The translations under genes were made by a program, and so were the position numbers. A stretch of 11,340 nucleotides of DNA from Deltaproteobacteria bacterium (lineage in GTDB: Bacteria; Desulfobacterota; Syntrophia; Syntrophales; JAAYKM01), in assembly GCA_019136935.1 (NCBI GenBank), contig JAGVTI010000173.1, positions 1 through 11,340 of the forward strand, written 5' to 3'. The stretch's first letter is position 1. Each line of letters starts with the position of its first letter. Below the pieces are notes generated by a model. It was given only the letters and a program-made list of their open reading frames with translations, searched no databases and was not told the origin of the DNA. Below are positions 7,416 to 11,340 of the stretch, piece after piece.

Positions 7416-7474
7416 GGAATCGCCCCGGCCCGGCGAAAACCGCAACGCGATTCAGTCCGTTCCGGGGCGATTCC
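7416..7474. repeat. Perfect 13-bp inverted repeat upstream of the hybrid kinase
   Basis: GGAATCGCCCCGG at 7416-7428 is matched exactly by its reverse complement CCGGGGCGATTCC at 7462-7474, with 33 bp between the arms. It lies 48 to 106 bp before the kinase start codon. It could be an operator, a folded leader RNA, or part of a terminator for the flavodoxin gene, but no T-run follows on either strand. Confidence 0.75.
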
Positions 7475-7475
7475 C

Positions 7476-7505
7476 CTCACGCCCGGCGGGCTTGCCGCCG
7501 GTGAG
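7476..7505. repeat. Strong GC-rich hairpin next to the 13-bp inverted repeat
   Basis: CTCAC plus CGGCGG pairs with CCGCCG plus GTGAG around a five-base loop GCTTG, with a three-base bulge (7481-7483). That is eleven base pairs, most of them G-C. It starts two bases after the inverted repeat ends. Without a following T-run on either strand it is not a standard intrinsic terminator, although it lies between two genes of the same direction and might attenuate read-through from the flavodoxin gene. Confidence 0.65.
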
Positions 7506-7598
7506 ACTCAGGTCCCCCAAACGGCGATCCCATACCACGTTACACATGATAAAACAACTTTTCTTTCAGACACTTAGAACAACCGGTTCGAATCCGGC

Positions 7599-8054
7599 TC
7601 AGTAAATACCCATCCGGCAGCCGCCGGACAACACGCCTCCCAGCTCGCGGCATTTTTCCAGATCGTCGGGTTTGATGTCCCCCCTGGCAATCACGGGTTC
7701 GTAGACCTTTTTGAATTTATATCCCAGGGCGATCCGCTCGATGGCCCGGAGGGCCCCCGTTCCGTCATTTCCCGCGCTGATGAAAACGACATAGGGCTTC
7801 CGGAAAACCTTGTTTTCCACGGCATAAAACGTCCGGTCGAAAAAATCCTTGATCATCCCGGAGAGGTAGCCGAAATTCTCGGGGGAACCGATGGCTATGC
7901 CGTCGGCCCACAGGAGATCCTCCGCCGTCGCGGCGGCGGCCCTCTTCATCACGACCTCCACCCCTTCGATCGACGAGGCCCCTTCGAAAACCGCCTCCGC
8001 CATTTTCTCCGTATGTCCCGTCTGGCTATGGTAAACGATGAGTATCTTTGTCAT
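7599..8054 (-). CDS. Flavodoxin-like FMN-binding protein
   Basis: The 151-residue protein has the flavodoxin fold. Strand KILIVYHS is followed by the FMN phosphate loop SQTGHTEKMA (10-19), then ADGIAIGSPENFGYLSGMIK with DFFDR (50-74) and PYVVFISAGNDGTGALRAIE (87-106), which together line the flavin isoalloxazine ring. Proteins of this type (flavodoxins and WrbA-like or FMN-reductase-like relatives) carry electrons or reduce quinones in the cytosol. The chain is about the length of a classical short flavodoxin, but the GSPENFG segment is more like the NAD(P)H-oxidoreductase branch, so the exact role is open. ATG 8054 has only a distant AAGGA site. It stands alone between the tandem repeat region and the kinase leader; no clear promoter was found. 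Confidence 0.85.
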   Translation of the reverse strand: MTKILIVYHSQTGHTEKMAEAVFEGASSIEGVEVVMKRAAAATAEDLLWADGIAIGSPENFGYLSGMIKDFFDRTFYAVENKVFRKPYVVFISAGNDGTGALRAIERIALGYKFKKVYEPVIARGDIKPDDLEKCRELGGVLSGGCRMGIY

Positions 8055-8130
8055 GGCTTGTTGAACCGTCCTTCTTCGAAATAGAATGATTACTTGGGCA
8101 ATCGGGATAAGAACAAGATCCTTCGCTGCG

Positions 8131-8301
8131 CTCAGGATGACAACGGCGGTTGGCGCCTCAGGATGACAACGGTGGTTGGCATCTCAGGATGACAACGGTG
8201 GTTGGCATCTCAGGATGACAACGGCGGTTGGCGCCTCAGGATGACAACGGTGGTTGGCATCTCAGGATGACAACGGCGGTTGGCGCCTCGGGATGACAAC
8301 C
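8131..8301. repeat. Tandem array of 26-bp repeats, six full copies plus a partial one
   Basis: Full units start at 8131, 8157, 8183, 8209, 8235 and 8261, followed by a partial unit of 15 bases at 8287-8301. The common part is CTCAGGATGACAACGG. Two versions occur: units 1, 4 and 6 have C at position 17 and GC at positions 25-26, while units 2, 3 and 5 have T and AT. The two differences always go together. The first unit overlaps an imperfect palindrome GATCCTTCGCTGCGCTCAGG (8117-8136) that looks like a REP-type element. There are no variable spacers and the unit length is not a multiple of three, so it is neither a CRISPR nor a coding repeat. Confidence 0.95.
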
Positions 8302-8336
8302 ATGGAAACCGGAACGGCAAAACAGACGTTCCTTGC

Positions 8337-8355
8337 AACTTTTTACGGCTTCATC
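8337..8355. repeat. Dispersed 19-nt repeat, copy 1
   Basis: AACTTTTTACGGCTTCATC here is identical to the sequence at 9488-9506. A related degenerate copy lies near 3690-3708. I remember similar TTTTTACGAG-type intergenic repeats in deltaproteobacterial genomes, but cannot check this. Confidence 0.75.
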
Positions 8356-8528
8356 ACCGTTGAAACACGGTTACTTTATATAACGGCAGGCGGAGAAAGT
8401 CAGCTTTTTTAAACCGACCGTGAGGGGAAATTGGTTTCCGGACACCATCGCAACCGGAGGGCGCGGTCGCGCGAAGAATCGAAACACCGGACGCCATCCG
8501 AAACCGTGGAAGAAATTTCCGGGAAAGA

Positions 8529-9326
8529 TCAGGAGATATGCCGCTTTTGCCCGTCATAGAGCCGGGTGATCCGGCTGATGTAGTTCCGGGTTTCCTCGGG
8601 CATCCGGTCGCGACGGCTTTCCAGATTCCCCATTCCCCAGTTATAAGCCGCCAGGGCGAGGGAAACGTTGCCGTCATAGCGGTTCAGGAGCTTTTTCAGG
8701 TAGCGCGTGCCCCCCATGACATTGGCCTCGGGATCATAGGGATCGCTTACCCCCAATTCCCGGGCCGTCCCGGGCATCAACTGCATCAACCCCATCGCTC
8801 CCTTGGGAGAACGGGCTGAAGCATTGAAACCGCTCTCCACCTGGATGACCCCCCTGATCAGGTCGGGATCGACGTCGTTGGCCGCCGCCGCTTTCCGGAT
8901 GATTTCCTCATACCGCACAGACGACGGGGAAATTTCCCCGGGGGATCGCCCAGCGGCCCCCGGATTTCCTGTCTCTTTCAGGGAAGTATTTTCCCACATG
9001 GCGGGATTCCCCGGGAAACCGTCAAATTTCCAACGATAGGACACGTCCATCCCGCCATCTCCGGCGGATTGGAGCAGCCGTTCATTCATCCTGATATGGA
9101 TCCACTGAACCAGCTGCAGGAGTTTCTCCTTGTCCAGGGGAACCTCCTCCCCCGAAGAGGCCTGCGTTGGAACGGACGGAGACGCCGCCAGTTCTTTCAG
9201 AATACGGGAGAAGGCACCGGCCTCCCCCGAACCGGGCAATTGCGGCAAATCGTCCGCGGATCGTGCATTGCCGCGGGAAATCCATCGAGGATGAAAATGG
9301 AGGTTGTTTTCCGGCTGTATACTCAT
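8529..9326 (-). CDS. Lytic transglycosylase without a signal peptide
   Basis: The C-terminal 130 residues are an SLT-type lytic transglycosylase domain. Counting from the ATG at 9326, the catalytic glutamate is E164 in GVIQVESGFNASARSPKGAM, followed by GLMQLMPGTARELGVSDPYD and ALAAYNWGMG. Such enzymes cut the glycan strands of peptidoglycan and leave 1,6-anhydromuramic acid ends. The N-terminal 135 residues are of low complexity and probably disordered, apart from a helix near KEKLLQLVQWIHIRMNERLL. There is no signal peptide or lipobox, so export must use another route. The flagellar neighbours suggest a FlgJ-like hydrolase sent out through the flagellar export system (inference). The start at 9326 is chosen because GGAAGGAT lies five bases upstream; ATG 9353 has no ribosome site. 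A sigma-54-like promoter lies at 9377-9392. Confidence 0.85.
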   Translation of the reverse strand: MSIQPENNLHFHPRWISRGNARSADDLPQLPGSGEAGAFSRILKELAASPSVPTQASSGEEVPLDKEKLLQLVQWIHIRMNERLLQSAGDGGMDVSYRWKFDGFPGNPAMWENTSLKETGNPGAAGRSPGEISPSSVRYEEIIRKAAAANDVDPDLIRGVIQVESGFNASARSPKGAMGLMQLMPGTARELGVSDPYDPEANVMGGTRYLKKLLNRYDGNVSLALAAYNWGMGNLESRRDRMPEETRNYISRITRLYDGQKRHIS

Positions 9327-9376
9327 GGCTGATCCTTCCGGGTACGAGGTCATATCGGGTATCCGGATATTTTACA

Positions 9377-9392
9377 AACAAGATTCATGCCA
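9377..9392 (-). promoter_or_regulatory. Possible sigma-54 promoter for the transglycosylase gene
   Basis: The minus strand reads TGGCATGAATCTTGTT, close to the sigma-54 consensus TGGCACG-N4-TTGCW. GG at -24 and GT instead of GC at -12 are spaced by exactly ten bases. A transcript would start about 40 bases before ATG 9326. Sigma-54 control is common for flagellar genes, which fits the neighbourhood, but the imperfect -12 element leaves doubt. Confidence 0.4.
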
Positions 9393-9487
9393 CAGACCGG
9401 ATGCCGTTCGGGACAAACGGGGAAACGCCTCGCTCAGGGTGGCGGCGCGAATGTGAACTTGCAGCCGGGATGACATCCGGAGCGCTT

Positions 9488-9506
9488 AACTTTTTACGGC
9501 TTCATC
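9488..9506. repeat. Dispersed 19-nt repeat, copy 2, overlapping a stop codon
   Basis: AACTTTTTACGGCTTCATC is identical to 8337-8355. On the minus strand it reads GATGAAGCCGTAAAAAGTT, and its TGA at 9504-9502 is the stop codon of the HD-GYP regulator gene. The regulator's end may therefore have been set by the repeat's arrival. Confidence 0.75.
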
Positions 9507-11037
9507 GGGACTGCCGCAGCACCAGTTTGACCAGGCAATCGACCACCTTTTCGTCAAACTGGGTATTGCGGTTCCTGAGCAGTTCGACGACGGCGTCCTC
9601 TACCTTCATGGCTTCCCGGTAGGGGCGCGTATTGGTCATGGCGTCATAGGCATCGACGGCACACAGTATTCTCGACAGCAGGGGAATGTCCTCCCCCGCC
9701 AAGCCGTCCGGGTAACCCCGCCCGTCCCAGCGTTCGTGATGGTGCAGGATGATGTTGCGTTCATTCCCGAAGATGACCATGAACTGCAGAATGCTGTCCC
9801 CGATTGCCGGGTGCGTCTTGATAATCGCATACTCGTCATCGGACAGCCGGCCGGGCTTCAACAGGACGCTGTCCGGGATGGCGATCTTTCCGATGTCATG
9901 AAGAATCGCGGCTATTTTCAGGGATTCCAGCTCGCTTTCCCGGCAGCCCATGGCGTCCGCGACCGCCAGCGACAATTCCATGACGCGATAGGAATGTTCT
10001 TCCGTGTAGTGATCGCGAAGCTGGATGGACGCCACGAGCGATTTGAAGGTTTCGATCAGGTTGATATAGAGGCTCTCGTAAAGAACCTTGTTTTCCAGAT
10101 TCAACGACGCCCTGTTCGTCAGGCTCTGAATATGCCGCAGGTCGTTCCGGCTGACCCCCGGTCCCCGGCTGTCCTTTTTAACCGTCAGAACGCCGAACAC
10201 CCGGTTGCGGATCATCAGAGGGGCACAAATAACGGTCGGCAGGAATTCCCCTTTTTCGCCGCTTTTGGCGACCACCGCCTCCCGTTTTTCCACCACCTCG
10301 AGAAACAGTTTCGTCAAAAAAGGCAGCTTTTTATCGAGGTAATCCTGGACGTCGCCGCTTTTGATCACCTGGGGATGAAACAGCTTTTCATCCTCGTCGT
10401 AAAGCAGGAGAGCGCCGCTTTCGCCATCGACGACCTGCATGGACATATCCACGATCTTCTGGAATATCTGGTCGTTCCCTCCGGACGCGTTTTCGATGTT
10501 TTCATAAATATAACTTTTAAGGGAAAGTTCCTCTTTCTTATTGACAAGCTGGATGGGTTCGGCGCCCCGCGCCTGAACGCCGTTCTTGGAAATGGCGGTT
10601 TCCTGAAGAGAAACGTCGATCTTGAAAAGAAGGGTGTCGATATCGAAAGGCTTGGCAAGAAAATCGACGGCCCCCTTCTTCATGGCCGTGACGGCCAGGT
10701 GCGTTGCAGGATAAGCCGTAATGACCAATACCGCCGTTTCCGGTTCGACTTCCCGAATCCGGGTCAGCAGCTCCATCCCGCTCATACCCGGCATCATCAT
10801 GTCCGTGATGACCAGGTCATAGGCCTGTTCCCCGATTTTGCGGATCGCCTCCGTACCGCTTTCAGCCTCCGCGATATCGTAATCGGAATTAGACAGGCCT
10901 TCTACAATCAATTGCCTCAGACCGGTATCGTCATCGACGATGAGGATCTTCTTTCTTAACGACTCGAATCCCCCCGTTATGGCCGGTTGCGGCATCCTTC
11001 CCTCCTGATCCACACGGCGGGCAACCGGCCCGCACAT
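9502..11037 (-). CDS. Response regulator with GAF and HD-GYP domains, likely c-di-GMP phosphodiesterase
   Basis: A receiver domain (about 29-145) has the acidic residues D35-D37 in ILIVDDD, phosphoacceptor D79 in LVITDMMMPG, T107 and K129. A GAF-like sensor domain follows (about 175-315, including SGALLLYDEDEKLFHP and CAPLMIRNRVFGVLTVKK), then an HD-GYP domain (about 325-505). The latter shows EEHSYRV (346-352), the HD pair in ILHDIGKIAIPDSVLLKPGR (H380, D381), the GYP triplet 441-443 in WDGRGYPDGL, and VDAYDAMT. Such proteins hydrolyse cyclic di-GMP when phosphorylated, usually favouring motility. Two starts are equally well supported: ATG 11037 with GGAGGG five bases upstream, and ATG 10995 with AGGAGG five bases upstream. 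The second begins closer to the receiver domain and looks more natural. The gene follows the flagellar small protein after 41 bp or more. Confidence 0.95.
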   Translation of the reverse strand: MCGPVARRVDQEGRMPQPAITGGFESLRKKILIVDDDTGLRQLIVEGLSNSDYDIAEAESGTEAIRKIGEQAYDLVITDMMMPGMSGMELLTRIREVEPETAVLVITAYPATHLAVTAMKKGAVDFLAKPFDIDTLLFKIDVSLQETAISKNGVQARGAEPIQLVNKKEELSLKSYIYENIENASGGNDQIFQKIVDMSMQVVDGESGALLLYDEDEKLFHPQVIKSGDVQDYLDKKLPFLTKLFLEVVEKREAVVAKSGEKGEFLPTVICAPLMIRNRVFGVLTVKKDSRGPGVSRNDLRHIQSLTNRASLNLENKVLYESLYINLIETFKSLVASIQLRDHYTEEHSYRVMELSLAVADAMGCRESELESLKIAAILHDIGKIAIPDSVLLKPGRLSDDEYAIIKTHPAIGDSILQFMVIFGNERNIILHHHERWDGRGYPDGLAGEDIPLLSRILCAVDAYDAMTNTRPYREAMKVEDAVVELLRNRNTQFDEKVVDCLVKLVLRQSR

Positions 11038-11078
11038 GACATCCCTCCATTTTTTCGGCGTGATGGGAAAACAAAAGA

Positions 11079-11288
11079 CTACCGCCTGTTCTTCAAGATG
11101 ATATCCAGCAGGCTGTAGGAAATTTTCTTGTACGCTTCCTTTTTATCCACGTGGGTGGACAGGGACACCCTGTCCACGTACGGTTCCTCTTTTTGCACGT
11201 CCTGTAAAGCGGACGAACGCCCTCCCAGCTTGTTTTGCTTGTTATAGGCCTTGATGACGTTGTCCACCTGGTATGTCGATATGGTCAT
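11079..11288 (-). CDS. FlgM-associated small protein, DVU0524 type
   Basis: The 69-residue protein MTISTYQVDNVIKAYNKQNK...VDRVSLS...KKISYSLLDIILKNRR resembles the small proteins encoded next to the anti-sigma factor FlgM in Deltaproteobacteria (DVU0524 family). Their shared pattern is an I-x-x-YQV-x-NVI/L-x-x-Y start, a D-x-VSLS motif in the middle and a short C-terminal helix. The D-x-VSLS motif also occurs in FlgM itself. The exact role is unknown, but a link to late flagellar gene control is likely. The start is placed at ATG 11288; GTG 11294 in the same frame is possible, and neither has a strong ribosome site. FlgM, if present, would lie upstream beyond the right edge. The 52 bases remaining there hold no recognisable gene end or promoter. 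Confidence 0.65.
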   Translation of the reverse strand: MTISTYQVDNVIKAYNKQNKLGGRSSALQDVQKEEPYVDRVSLSTHVDKKEAYKKISYSLLDIILKNRR

Positions 11289-11340
11289 AAACACACCGTT
11301 CTGTTTATCTGTTTAAATAATGAAGTCCTTTTCGATTTAT

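Larger units (their letters stand above)
8055..8528. other. Non-coding region of 474 bp with tandem repeats and remnants
   Basis: No gene is supported in this stretch. It contains an imperfect palindrome ATCCT...AGGAT (8118-8138), the 26-bp tandem array (8131-8301), and one copy of a 19-nt dispersed repeat (8337-8355). It also has a near-repeat of 12 bases, CCGGACACCATC (8439-8450) and CCGGACGCCATC (8488-8499). It lies between the end of the transglycosylase gene and the start of the flavodoxin gene. A small ACCGT/ACGGT hairpin lies around 8356-8370, but no convincing terminator was found. Confidence 0.7.

Noticed and set aside
7582..7598. tRNA T-arm-like sequence CCGGTTCGAATCCGG
   Set aside because: The T-loop and four stem pairs fit, but no anticodon arm, acceptor stem or CCA end can be found around it on either strand. 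A tRNA remnant or attachment site cannot be supported.
8131..8301. CRISPR array
   Set aside because: The 26-bp units follow each other without unique spacers, and no cas gene is present.
656..8360. Shared 14-base stretch GGCTTCATCACCGT at 659-672 and again at 8347-8360
   Set aside because: The first copy is ordinary coding sequence of the nucleotidyltransferase gene, and a match of this length in 11 kb has a fair chance of arising at random.
9736..10959. Plus-strand open frame of 407 codons
   Set aside because: It is antisense to the HD-GYP regulator, whose domains and motifs are unmistakable; the plus-strand translation shows no family motif.

Overview
All ten supported genes in this window lie on the minus strand, so the region reads from right to left. 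It suggests a moderately GC-rich, flagellated bacterium of the Deltaproteobacteria/Desulfobacterota type. This rests on a small FlgM-associated protein of the DVU0524 type, a GYD-domain protein, large PAS/GAF hybrid sensor kinases, an HD-GYP regulator, and intergenic repeats of the TTTTTACG and 'CTTCGCTGCGCTCAGGATGACA' kinds, which I remember from such genomes. No genus can be named from the sequence alone.

Reading in the direction of transcription, the right part (11288 to about 8300) is a motility and signalling block. It holds a DVU0524-like flagellar small protein, a REC-GAF-HD-GYP response regulator expected to degrade cyclic di-GMP, a cytoplasmic-looking lytic transglycosylase with a plausible sigma-54 promoter, and then a long non-coding stretch with an array of six and a half 26-bp tandem repeats. 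The centre (8054 to 3907) holds a flavodoxin-like protein, a leader region with two strong inverted repeats, a 1027-residue PAS-GAF-PAS-PAS hybrid histidine kinase, and a small exported protein directly behind it.

The left part (3815 to 1) starts with a good sigma-70-type promoter and a long leader. It then carries a YbaK/ProX-type tRNA deacylase, a GYD protein that seems to have lost an internal segment, and a radical SAM enzyme with extra cysteines. A second strong promoter follows, then a PqqD-like protein and an NTP_transf_5-type nucleotidyltransferase that runs off the window edge.

The most interesting spot is this left end. Radical SAM, PqqD and nucleotidyltransferase genes together look like part of a peptide-modification (RiPP-like) locus. 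The PqqD protein carries a C-terminal tail with an F-x-x-P-x-L motif and an acidic DMQDLLVLDPIHEVD stretch. That resembles the leader sequences which PqqD-type domains bind, so the protein may be a recognition domain fused to its own substrate or docking peptide. The genes that would settle this lie beyond the left edge.
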